From contig JAFXHX010000008.1 of NCBI GenBank assembly GCA_017536205.1, forward strand, positions 124,001 to 188,000: a stretch of DNA of 64,000 nucleotides, read 5' to 3'. The notes under the pieces were generated by a model. It made no database searches, was not told the DNA's origin, and saw only the letters and a list, made by a program, of their open reading frames with translations. The position numbers were made by a program, and so were the translations under genes. Shown here in pieces: positions 8,379 to 15,743 of this stretch. Origin of the DNA: Clostridia bacterium (lineage in GTDB: Bacteria; Bacillota; Clostridia; Christensenellales; Borkfalkiaceae). Each line of letters opens with the position of its first letter. Position 1 is the first letter of the stretch.

Positions 8379-9101
8379 CTATTTTGATTTTTCTTTTAAC
8401 TTTTTTAAAATCTTACTTTCAAGCCTAGAAACTTGAACTTGCGAAACACCCAAAATCTTTGCCACTTCACCTTGAGTTTTATCGCGAAAATATCTTAATA
8501 TTATAAGTTTTTTATCTCGCTCGTTAAGGGTGTTTATTAGTGATTTAACGTAGAGTTTATCTACCCTATCATCTTCCGTTTCCTGCGATGGTAATTTTTC
8601 TATTAACGTTTGTGCCCTATCTTCGCCGTCGTCTATCGATTCGTATAGCGAAACGGGGCGTTTTGACGAGTCGAGCGCTAAAACCACGTCGTCACCACTA
8701 ATGTTTAGCGCAGTTGCAATTTCTTCAACGCTAGGCTCTACTCCGTTTTTAACTAAATAGTCTTCGACGTATTTAGTAATTGCTCTATATTGCGTTTTTA
8801 TTATTCTTGAAACCTTAATTTCGCCGTCGTCACGCAAAAAACGCTTAATTTCACCTAAAATCATAGGAACGGCGTAGGTTGAAAACCTAACTTCGTATTT
8901 TTCATCGAAGTTATAAATAGCCTTCATTAGCCCAACGCTACCTAAACTTATTAAATCTTCAAGGTCAACGCCTTTATTTCTAAAACGATACGCTATGCTC
9001 TTTACGAGCAATAAATTGTTTTGAATTAACGCTTCTTTACTCTCTTCAACACCCTGCTTTGCCTTTCGTAAGTGATATTTCGTCTCTTCAACGGTAAGCA
9101 T
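8379..9101 (-). CDS. sigF: Forespore RNA polymerase sigma factor SigF
   Basis: A 240-residue sigma-70 family factor with region 2 (AYRFRNKGVDLEDLISLGSVGLMKAI, about 36-62), region 3 and a region 4 helix-turn-helix (GEVAKILGVSQVQVSRLESKILKKL) at the C-terminus. SigF is the first compartment-specific sigma factor, active in the forespore after release from SpoIIAB. It is third in the classical spoIIAA-spoIIAB-sigF order, 11 bp below spoIIAB. Length and context separate it from the related SigG. Confidence 0.96.
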   Translation of the reverse strand: MLTVEETKYHLRKAKQGVEESKEALIQNNLLLVKSIAYRFRNKGVDLEDLISLGSVGLMKAIYNFDEKYEVRFSTYAVPMILGEIKRFLRDDGEIKVSRIIKTQYRAITKYVEDYLVKNGVEPSVEEIATALNISGDDVVLALDSSKRPVSLYESIDDGEDRAQTLIEKLPSQETEDDRVDKLYVKSLINTLNERDKKLIILRYFRDKTQGEVAKILGVSQVQVSRLESKILKKLKEKSK

Positions 9102-9112
9102 TTGCGCTCCTT

Positions 9113-9541
9113 CTAGGCGTTATTTTCGTTAACGTATTTTATAAGAGTAACTGTAGTTCCTTCATTTAACCTTGATGAAACGCTAAACTCGTCCATAAAC
9201 GATTTCATAACGGTAAAGCCCATGCCTGAACGCTCGTTTTCAGCCTTGGTTGTATAAAAAGGCTCTAAAGCATCGTCAACGCTTTCAATTCCAACGCCGT
9301 AATCTTTAATTTCTATATGTAACTTCCCGTCGCTTAAAATAATCGTTAATTCTATATCGCCAACGCTATCTGGGTAGCCGTGTACTATTGCGTTTGTAAC
9401 CGCTTCAGATACGGCGGTCTTTACGTCGCTTAACACTGATAACGTTGGGTTAAGTGGCAACATAAACGACGCCACGGCGTTTCTAGCAAAGGCTTCGTTT
9501 TGTGAAATTGACAAAAAGGTAATAGTTGCTTTGTTAAACAT
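9113..9541 (-). CDS. spoIIAB: Anti-sigma F factor SpoIIAB (GHKL serine kinase)
   Basis: A 142-residue GHKL-fold ATPase/kinase with N box (EAVTNAIVHGYPD), G1 box (DYGVGI) and G2 box (SGMGFTVM). It holds SigF inactive and phosphorylates SpoIIAA on a serine. The start lies 8 bp below the spoIIAA stop, and the order and length match the Bacillus operon. Confidence 0.97.
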   Translation of the reverse strand: MFNKATITFLSISQNEAFARNAVASFMLPLNPTLSVLSDVKTAVSEAVTNAIVHGYPDSVGDIELTIILSDGKLHIEIKDYGVGIESVDDALEPFYTTKAENERSGMGFTVMKSFMDEFSVSSRLNEGTTVTLIKYVNENNA

Positions 9542-9549
9542 ATTTTCTC

Positions 9550-9858
9550 CTATACTTTAGGCATTATTTGGTAAAGTCCAGAAACTTCAATAATTTTTTC
9601 TACTTGCGTTGTTGGGTTTTCAATAAAAGTATCAACCTTCATTTTCTTCAACTTTTTATATCTACCTATTAGCATACCTATGCCCGTACTATCCATAAAA
9701 GTAAGCCCATAAAGATTGAAAATAACGCGAGAAATACCGATTATTTCCGTGAAAAGTCCATCAATTTTATCGCGAGCCGTTTGAGCCGAACACTCGTCTA
9801 ACTCACCTATTAAGTATATGTAAAGCGTACCTTTATCAAGTTTGTATTTTATTTTCAT
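9550..9858 (-). CDS. spoIIAA: Anti-anti-sigma factor SpoIIAA
   Basis: A 102-residue STAS-domain protein. Ser57 in MDSTGIGMLIGRYKK is the expected SpoIIAB phosphorylation site. Unphosphorylated SpoIIAA displaces SigF from SpoIIAB. First gene of the operon; the ATG follows GAGGT. The leader carries an inverted repeat (9870-9897). I could not find a clear SigH-type promoter upstream. Confidence 0.96.
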   Translation of the reverse strand: MKIKYKLDKGTLYIYLIGELDECSAQTARDKIDGLFTEIIGISRVIFNLYGLTFMDSTGIGMLIGRYKKLKKMKVDTFIENPTTQVEKIIEVSGLYQIMPKV

Positions 9859-9869
9859 AATTAACCTCG

Positions 9870-9897
9870 CACCTAAAATATTACGATATATTAGGTG
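9870..9897. promoter_or_regulatory. Inverted repeat in the spoIIA leader
   Basis: CACCTAA (9870-9876) and TTAGGTG (9891-9897) flank an AT-rich 14-bp centre, directly upstream of the spoIIAA ribosome-binding site. It could be an operator or a leader hairpin. Confidence 0.45.
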
Positions 9898-9945
9898 TTT
9901 AATTTTATAGTTTTTAGTCGATTTTTAGTAAAAAATGGCAATAAA

Positions 9946-9966
9946 AAAGCGCCGTTTAGGCGCTTT
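9946..9966 (-). terminator. Terminator overlapping the stop codon of the ComEC-like gene
   Basis: AAAGCGCC and GGCGCTTT arms with a 5-nt loop that contains the TAA stop codon, then T6 on the minus strand. Confidence 0.8.
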
Positions 9967-11155
9967 GATTTAAAAGTTCAATTATTTCATCACCCGTTTT
10001 ATACAGGTAACTTGCATCGTACTTATTCGGCGTTTCTAGTTTAATATCACCCTTAACAGTTCCCAACGTTGATATTGTAAACACTATATCGCCGTGCAAA
10101 TCGTTGCGATATAAGGTTGGAGCGTTACTCCCCGTAATTCTATCTAAAAACGAACGGTGTGGATGACCGTAAGAGTTTTCTATTCCACATTGAACAACCA
10201 TATATTCGGGCTTGAATATATCAAGTAACGCTTGAGATGTAGACGTTCCCGAGCCGTGATGGCCAGCCTTCATAACTTCAACGTCGTAATCAACGCCGGA
10301 AAGCGTTTTATAATATTCAGCAAAGTCTTGCTCGGCATCACTTTCAGCATCGCCAGATAACAAGAAGTCGAAACCTTGATAAGAAAACCTAACGATAGGC
10401 GAATAATCGTTGCGATTTGTGTAATCTAGGTCGTCAAGTGCAACGGTTGGCGTTAAGAAGTCAAAGTAATATTCAAAAATCTCGTCAGTTTCTTCAATTC
10501 TAACTTTACCCGCAAAGTCGCTCTTATCAGTAAAATATTCCCAAGTTGCAGGGGTATTGCTAGCGCCGAACGTTTCATTTTTAATTGCGTTTAAAAACCT
10601 AGCGTACGTTGCCGTGCCCGACTCGAACGCCGTGCTACCCTTATTAAAATCGGCATCAAAAGTGAAACCGTCGTTAGTCGACTTAACGTAGGGCCTAAAA
10701 ACGTGTTTAACTTCAAAGGCTTCAAAAATCTCGTCCATATTATCGATATGGTCGCTATCAGAGTGAGTTGCTAAAACGTAATCGAACGTAGTAATATTTG
10801 CAACGTTTTGAACGTAACTGACAAGTTCGCTTGCACGGTACTGGCCACAGTCGATTAAAACGTTTTTATAGTCGGGAAGTTTAATAATTATACAATCACC
10901 CTGCCCAACGTCAACGAAATGCACTTCTAAATCGCGAAAATCGCTTTGACTTACTATCGTAGTATCACCTTCAACCCTATAAGGTGGCTCGTCATCACTA
11001 ATAAAAGCGTTTACCCACGCTTGAAAAGGCGGAATTAAATAATAACAAAGTGCAAAAGAAATTACCAGCACAACTGCAATAGTGCTTAAAAGTTTGCCGT
11101 ATTTTCTTTTAATGCGTGCTTTAACTTTACTTTTAACAGAACGTTTTCTTGCCAT
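9956..11155 (-). CDS. Membrane-anchored ComEC-like metallo-beta-lactamase-fold protein
   Basis: A 399-residue protein with a very basic N-terminus, one membrane helix (about 22-42) and an outside metallo-beta-lactamase domain. Metal ligands are visible in THSDSDHID and later in SGDAES and GHHGSGTS. It matches the C-terminal nuclease-like domain of ComEC (VHFVDVGQGDCIII) without the ComEC channel, so it is a stand-alone extracellular hydrolase, perhaps a nuclease or phosphodiesterase. Transcribed alone from a consensus promoter at 11173-11201, with AGGAG right at the predicted mRNA 5' end. Not proof of competence, though dprA and yifB occur in the same window. Confidence 0.85.
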   Translation of the reverse strand: MARKRSVKSKVKARIKRKYGKLLSTIAVVLVISFALCYYLIPPFQAWVNAFISDDEPPYRVEGDTTIVSQSDFRDLEVHFVDVGQGDCIIIKLPDYKNVLIDCGQYRASELVSYVQNVANITTFDYVLATHSDSDHIDNMDEIFEAFEVKHVFRPYVKSTNDGFTFDADFNKGSTAFESGTATYARFLNAIKNETFGASNTPATWEYFTDKSDFAGKVRIEETDEIFEYYFDFLTPTVALDDLDYTNRNDYSPIVRFSYQGFDFLLSGDAESDAEQDFAEYYKTLSGVDYDVEVMKAGHHGSGTSTSQALLDIFKPEYMVVQCGIENSYGHPHRSFLDRITGSNAPTLYRNDLHGDIVFTISTLGTVKGDIKLETPNKYDASYLYKTGDEIIELLNQSA

Positions 11156-11172
11156 AAATATTCTCCTAAAAT

Positions 11173-11201
11173 ATTATACAATAAAAAACGCTATTTTTCA
11201 A
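11173..11201 (-). promoter_or_regulatory. Promoter of the ComEC-like gene
   Basis: TTGAAA (11201-11196), 17 bp, TATAAT (11178-11173). The expected transcript start is next to the AGGAG ribosome site, giving a leader of only about 11 nt. Confidence 0.8.
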
Positions 11202-11210
11202 CTTTTAATA

Positions 11211-11239
11211 TTGATTTTTATTAAAAAAATATATATAAT
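11211..11239 (+). promoter_or_regulatory. Promoter of the propeller-like gene, implies a near-leaderless mRNA
   Basis: TTGATT (11211-11216), 17 bp, TATAAT (11234-11239). The start codon is at 11249, so transcription should begin at or within 3 nt of the ATG. Confidence 0.75.
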
Positions 11240-11248
11240 ATATTTACT

Positions 11249-12412
11249 ATGGATAAAATCGTATTTAACAGTGCAAATAAAATAATATCGTACGATAACG
11301 GAACGGTTAAAGAGTTCGAACCCGATTTTTATACTCGCTACGTTACAAACTCTATAAAACAAGCCGAGCAAGATGCGTGGAAGCACTCCGGCTTTGGCGC
11401 GCAATTCCGTGGCGACGCTATTGAAGCGCTTAAAGAAGAACAAGCAAACTCAACGATTAAAAGCGAAATTACGGGGCTTTGCTTAACTAGCAAAGATAAT
11501 CTTAACTATTCAATTTTTATTAACGATATATCTGGCGTTTACAGTAAAGATTTAAACGCCGAAAAATCAAGCGAAAGCCACGTTATTCACGATAATAATA
11601 AAATTATAAGGGGTGCGCAAGAAAGTAACGGGAAAATAGCCTTTACCGTTTCTAACGACGGCGTTACTTCACACCTTGCTATTTTTAACAAGGTGACCGA
11701 CGATTATCAAACGGTAACCGACGGCGATAGTTTTGACGAGCAACCTTATTTTTCTATGTCTAATGAAAACAACGTTTTATTCGCTTCAAAGGGCGTTGGG
11801 CGTGACGGTAACGGTAATTTTGTAGAATACTCACCTTCTTATATTATGTCGTATAACCTACATAGTGGCGATATCGTAGACGTTTACGGCGATAATAACT
11901 ATTCTTTTATTAAACCTAAAGATGATTTAAACGGCAATTTATACGCTATAAGAAAGCCGGTTAGCGATAAAAAACGCAGTAATATTTTTATTGATATTTT
12001 ACTTATTCCCGTTAAACTTATTATGGCAATTTATTACTTTTTAGAAAGTTTTACCCGTGCTTTTACCGGCAAAAACTTTACGGAAAAGTCGGCAAATCCC
12101 GCTAAAACCAACAACAAATCTGCACAGCGCATTTTCGTTGAAGGCAACGAGATTTACGCCGATAAAGAATATAAAAACAATCTTAAACACAAAGATGACT
12201 TTGCAGGAATTATTCCAAGAAGTTACGAACTTGTTAAAATTAGTGGCGAAAACGTTGAAGTTATTAAAAAAGGCGTTATCGCATACGACGTTTTAAGTGA
12301 CGGAACGTTAGTCGTTAGTAACGGTAAACATATTTTACATATAGACAGTAACGGTAAAACAACAAAACTTGCAAACGCTAATTTAGCAACGCAAATAACT
12401 TCAATTAAATAA
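11249..12412 (+). CDS. Unrecognised protein with TolB-like beta-propeller repeats and a hydrophobic insert
   Basis: A 387-residue protein I do not recognise. There is no signal peptide. Residues about 60-235 contain blades resembling TolB-type propeller repeats (NGKIAFTVSN, DEQPYFSMSNENNVLFASKG, YIMSYNLHSGDIVDVYG), and repeats resume at the C-terminus (DVLSDGTLVVSNGKHILHID). Between them, about 247-275, lies a hydrophobic segment flanked by lysines, either a membrane anchor or a hairpin dipping into the membrane. The start codon has no Shine-Dalgarno site and lies immediately after the promoter. It is divergent from the ComEC-like gene and convergent with the MFS gene. Confidence 0.6.
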   Translation: MDKIVFNSANKIISYDNGTVKEFEPDFYTRYVTNSIKQAEQDAWKHSGFGAQFRGDAIEALKEEQANSTIKSEITGLCLTSKDNLNYSIFINDISGVYSKDLNAEKSSESHVIHDNNKIIRGAQESNGKIAFTVSNDGVTSHLAIFNKVTDDYQTVTDGDSFDEQPYFSMSNENNVLFASKGVGRDGNGNFVEYSPSYIMSYNLHSGDIVDVYGDNNYSFIKPKDDLNGNLYAIRKPVSDKKRSNIFIDILLIPVKLIMAIYYFLESFTRAFTGKNFTEKSANPAKTNNKSAQRIFVEGNEIYADKEYKNNLKHKDDFAGIIPRSYELVKISGENVEVIKKGVIAYDVLSDGTLVVSNGKHILHIDSNGKTTKLANANLATQITSIK

Positions 12413-12418
12413 AAAAAC

Positions 12419-12447
12419 AAGGCGAACAGCAACGTGCTTTTCGCCTT
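12419..12447. terminator. Bidirectional terminator
   Basis: AAGGCGAA and TTCGCCTT arms with A-rich and T-rich flanks, between the convergent propeller-like and MFS genes. Confidence 0.65.
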
Positions 12448-12463
12448 TATTATGCAATTATTA

Positions 12464-13768
12464 CTAGGAAATGTTACCCTTTTTTGTTTTTGTAAACTTT
12501 GAAATTAAAAGTAATACAATAGCCATAACACCCGCAACGACAAGTGCTGCAAGGAAAATATTTTCGTTAGGAATAAACGAATAGGTACCGTCGTTTCCCA
12601 AAACCTTATCGGCGTTTTTAAGTACTGCAGAGCCTATAAACGGACCTATTATTCCCGGAATTAACACTTGACCTATAATTCTTAACCCTTGGAACATTCC
12701 CGCTTTATTTTCAGGCGTTAAGTCGCGAATTTTTGCACCGAACACAGATGCTCCTGCTAGGTTTCCTATCATCATAAATAACGAGCCTATAAACACCATT
12801 ACTTTATCTTTAAATAAATAAAGGAGTATAAAGCCAACGCAAAGCGAAATTATTGTTGGAATTATTGCAACGTTAAACCCGTACTTATCGTAAACCTTGC
12901 CGTAAAATGCAGTTGCAACAGATGCAAGTATTATAGCAGGCGCCATAATTAAAACGTAATCTGCCATTTGAAGGCTTACTTCGTAATATATAATAAGGTA
13001 AGGCATAAACACTTGAATTGCAATTCCAAACACTGCAAACGCAATCAAAACGAAATATAGCGGTAAGTTTTGCTTAATTACGCTAGGTCTAAAACCGTAG
13101 AACAAGTTTTTAAAGTAATTATCGTTATCGGTTTTATCAATTTTAACTTCTTTAATAATAAATAAACCTAAAACACCTATTACGATAACTGCACCGCCTA
13201 TAATTAAGAAGATAGCAGTCCAACTTTCAATAAGGGCAAGGTCAAAGCCCATAAAGCCACCGAACACAACGAGCACCGCAACTAGTGGCATCATTGCGTT
13301 AATTCCTTCAATTCTACCCCTATTCGTGCTATTAGAACTATCGGTAAGCCAAGCGTTAAAGCAAGCGTCGTTAGCGGTTGAGCCAAAAAAGGTCATAACC
13401 CCGTCCATAATAATTACTAAAGTAACGCCAACTGCAAGCGCAGACACACCTTTAAAGAGCGAACTTATAACGTCTACCCTTATAAGAGCGAACAAACAAA
13501 TAGTAACGCCCCAAATTATGTAGCCGAAACAAATAAACGGTTTGCGCTTTCCTACCTTATCACTTAAAGCGCCCATAAACATTGTTGTAAGCGTTGCAAC
13601 GGCAGCGCTAACTGCAACCATAATTGAAATATCGGTTTCGCTAGCGTTGAATATTTTGTAGATAAACACGTTAAAATACATATTTTCTACTACCCACGCA
13701 ACTTGACCTGTTAAACCGAATACTACAAGTGCAATCCAAAACTTTTTATCATTTTTTAAAGTATTCAT
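12464..13768 (-). CDS. MFS transporter, possibly sugar:cation symporter-like
   Basis: A 434-residue protein with about 12 membrane helices. The loop between helices 2 and 3 (GALSDKVGKRKPFICFGY) matches the MFS signature; the Lys-Arg-Lys-Pro ending resembles the SLC45/GPH-like branch. Substrate cannot be inferred. It is a single-gene unit with its own promoter (13784-13812) and GGTGATATT ribosome site. It lies upstream of, and divergent from, the lysine operon, but nothing in the sequence ties it to lysine. Confidence 0.85.
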   Translation of the reverse strand: MNTLKNDKKFWIALVVFGLTGQVAWVVENMYFNVFIYKIFNASETDISIMVAVSAAVATLTTMFMGALSDKVGKRKPFICFGYIIWGVTICLFALIRVDVISSLFKGVSALAVGVTLVIIMDGVMTFFGSTANDACFNAWLTDSSNSTNRGRIEGINAMMPLVAVLVVFGGFMGFDLALIESWTAIFLIIGGAVIVIGVLGLFIIKEVKIDKTDNDNYFKNLFYGFRPSVIKQNLPLYFVLIAFAVFGIAIQVFMPYLIIYYEVSLQMADYVLIMAPAIILASVATAFYGKVYDKYGFNVAIIPTIISLCVGFILLYLFKDKVMVFIGSLFMMIGNLAGASVFGAKIRDLTPENKAGMFQGLRIIGQVLIPGIIGPFIGSAVLKNADKVLGNDGTYSFIPNENIFLAALVVAGVMAIVLLLISKFTKTKKGNIS

Positions 13769-13783
13769 AATATCACCTAAAAC

Positions 13784-13812
13784 ATTTTAACACAATTTAC
13801 TTAAAAAAACAA
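13784..13812 (-). promoter_or_regulatory. Promoter of the MFS gene
   Basis: TTGTTT (13812-13807), 17 bp, TAAAAT (13789-13784). Confidence 0.6.
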
Positions 13813-13840
13813 TAATATATAAATGATTAGCAAAAAACAG

Positions 13841-13869
13841 TTGACAAAGATGCTTTAGCGTGCTAAAAT
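13841..13869 (+). promoter_or_regulatory. Promoter of the lysine operon
   Basis: TTGACA (13841-13846), 17 bp, TAAAAT (13864-13869), with TG one base before the -10 box (TGCTAAAAT), an extended -10. Confidence 0.88.
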
Positions 13870-13879
13870 TAGTTCAATT

Positions 13880-14039
13880 ATTGATAGAGGCGCAAAAGTC
13901 ATTAGTAAAATATAGCGTTCCGTGCAAGCGGATTATTTGAAAGGGGCAATTGCCGAAGGGTCGTTTTCTTGCAAAAAACGGTTTCCTGGGCTTAAAAATA
14001 ACATTTTTAAGACTGTCGTTTATACGGAGTGCTATCAAT
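13880..14039 (+). promoter_or_regulatory. Lysine riboswitch (L-box) aptamer
   Basis: Stem P1 is ATTGATAG (13880-13887) pairing with CTATCAAT (14032-14039). Inside are the conserved L-box strings AGAGG near 13886, CATTAGTA near 13910, AAAGGGGCAATTGCCGAAGG near 13940-13960, and CTGTCG with CGGAGTGCTATC near the 3' end. Lysine binding should favour the downstream terminator and shut off dapA-dapB-lysA. TATACGG (14021-14027) can pair perfectly with CCGTATA (14075-14081) in the terminator, giving a visible antiterminator. Confidence 0.95.
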
Positions 14040-14068
14040 GAAATTACGTTCTTTTTAGCGTATTTTCA

Positions 14069-14092
14069 GGGCAGCCGTATAGCTGCCCTTTA
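14069..14092 (+). terminator. Riboswitch-controlled terminator
   Basis: GGGCAGC (14069-14075) and GCTGCCC (14082-14088), 6-nt loop, then TTTATT. Its 5' arm and loop include the segment that pairs with the aptamer in the alternative structure. Confidence 0.8.
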
Positions 14093-14123
14093 TTATGTTT
14101 ACATCTTTTTAAGGAGTTTTATT

Positions 14124-15008
14124 ATGAAAAAGACTATTTTTGAAGGCATTGCAACCGCACTTGTTACCCCACTTAACGAAAACGGCATTGACTACGAAGG
14201 TTTCGGAAGATTAGTTGACTGGCAAGTTGAATCGGGCATTAACGCGCTAGTAGTATGCGGAACTACCGGTGAAGCATCAACTTTAACAGACGATGAACAC
14301 CGCGACGCTATTAAATTCGTTGTTGATAGAGTAAAAGGCCGTGTTCCCGTAATTGCAGGCACAGGCTCTAACGACCTTGCATACGCAATCGACCTTACCG
14401 CGCACGCTTGCGAAGTAGGTGCAGACGCAGTACTCGTTGTTACCCCCTATTATAATAAGGCAACACAAAAAGGTCTTATTCAAATGTACACGGCTATTGC
14501 AGATGCAAGCACTAAACCCGTTATTTTATACAACGTTCCTTCAAGAACGGGCGTAAATATCGAACCATCTACCTATCAAGCGCTTGCAGACCACCCAAAT
14601 ATTGTTGCCATTAAAGAAGCAAACGGCAATTTCTCTAAAATACTTGAAACTATTGCTCTCGTTGATGGTAAACTTGATATTTACTCTGGTAACGACGACC
14701 AAATCGTTCCCATTATGGCGCTTGGTGGTAAAGGTTGTATTTCAGTTCTTTCAAACGTTGCACCTAAAGAAACTGTTGAAATGGCTAAAGCATATCTTGA
14801 CGGTAACGTTAAAAGAGCTGCCGAACTTCAAGTTAGATTCCACGACCTTATTAGCGCACTCTTTTCAGAAGTTAACCCTATCCCCGTAAAGGCAGCAGTT
14901 TCTGCGCTTGGGTATTGCGACAACTATTTAAGAATGCCCCTTACCACTATGGACGAAGCAAAAGAAGCAAAAATGCTTGAAATTATGCGTAAAGAAGGTT
15001 TACTCTAA
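14124..15008 (+). CDS. dapA: 4-hydroxy-tetrahydrodipicolinate synthase
   Basis: A 294-residue TIM-barrel lyase that condenses pyruvate with aspartate semialdehyde, the first committed step to DAP and lysine. The Schiff-base lysine is in VAIKEANG, the catalytic tyrosine in YNVPSRTG, and the N-terminal GTTGEASTL loop is present. The frame is open further upstream through the riboswitch, but the family N-terminus (MKKTIFEGIATALVTP) and AAGGAG fix the ATG at 14124. First gene of dapA-dapB-lysA, under the lysine riboswitch; the last base of its stop codon is the first base of the dapB start (ATAATG-type overlap). Confidence 0.97.
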   Translation: MKKTIFEGIATALVTPLNENGIDYEGFGRLVDWQVESGINALVVCGTTGEASTLTDDEHRDAIKFVVDRVKGRVPVIAGTGSNDLAYAIDLTAHACEVGADAVLVVTPYYNKATQKGLIQMYTAIADASTKPVILYNVPSRTGVNIEPSTYQALADHPNIVAIKEANGNFSKILETIALVDGKLDIYSGNDDQIVPIMALGGKGCISVLSNVAPKETVEMAKAYLDGNVKRAAELQVRFHDLISALFSEVNPIPVKAAVSALGYCDNYLRMPLTTMDEAKEAKMLEIMRKEGLL

Positions 15009-15742
15009 TGAAAGTTATAGTTAACGGTGCGTGTGGATTTATGGGCAAAGAAGTTATTGCTCTTTGCGAAAAAAACTTTAAAGGCGCAGAGTGCGTTGCT
15101 AAAATAGACGCAGTTGGTGGAGAAGGCGTATTCACTTCTTTAAAAGACTGTAACGTTTGTGGCGACGTTGTGGTTGACTTTTCTTTTCATACCGCAACTA
15201 AAGCACTTTTAGAAGAAGCGATAAATAAAAATATTCCCTGCGTTATAGCAACCACAGGCCACACTGAAGAAGAAAAGCAAGATATAATAAACGCATCTAA
15301 ATTAATACCCGTATTTTTCACTGCGAACTACTCGCTTGGGGTTGCAGTTACCGCAAAACTCGTAAAAGAAGCAGTTTCGTTTATGACGGGCGCAGATATT
15401 GAAATTATTGAAACCCACCACAACAGAAAGGTTGACGCTCCTAGCGGAACTGCGTTAATGCTTGCAAACTCGGTTATTGAAGCAAGACCCGAACTTAAAG
15501 TTAATCAAGGTAGAAACGGGCTTGCAAAGCGTGAACAAAACGAAATAGGAATTAACTCTATAAGAATGGGTAACGTGGTTGGTATTCACGAAGTTATGAT
15601 AAACACCGGCAACGAAACCATTACCATTAAACACGAAGCACATGCGCGCTCGCTTTTTGCTAACGGCGCTTTAACTGCAGCCGAATTCATTATAGGCAAA
15701 CCCGCTGGGCTTTACGATATGAAATCACTAATAGGAAACTAA
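15008..15742 (+). CDS. dapB: 4-hydroxy-tetrahydrodipicolinate reductase
   Basis: A 244-residue NAD(P)H-dependent reductase making tetrahydrodipicolinate from the DapA product. It has the N-terminal Rossmann GACGFMG motif and the substrate-binding signature HHNRKVDAPSGTA. The N-terminal domain is compact, like the short DapB forms of Clostridia. It starts on the last base of the dapA stop codon, so translation is probably coupled. Confidence 0.96.
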   Translation: MKVIVNGACGFMGKEVIALCEKNFKGAECVAKIDAVGGEGVFTSLKDCNVCGDVVVDFSFHTATKALLEEAINKNIPCVIATTGHTEEEKQDIINASKLIPVFFTANYSLGVAVTAKLVKEAVSFMTGADIEIIETHHNRKVDAPSGTALMLANSVIEARPELKVNQGRNGLAKREQNEIGINSIRMGNVVGIHEVMINTGNETITIKHEAHARSLFANGALTAAEFIIGKPAGLYDMKSLIGN

Positions 15743-15743
15743 T

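Noticed and set aside
13950..14123. Upstream extension of the dapA frame
   Set aside because: It runs through the lysine riboswitch and terminator; the ATG at 14124 has AAGGAG and the family N-terminus.
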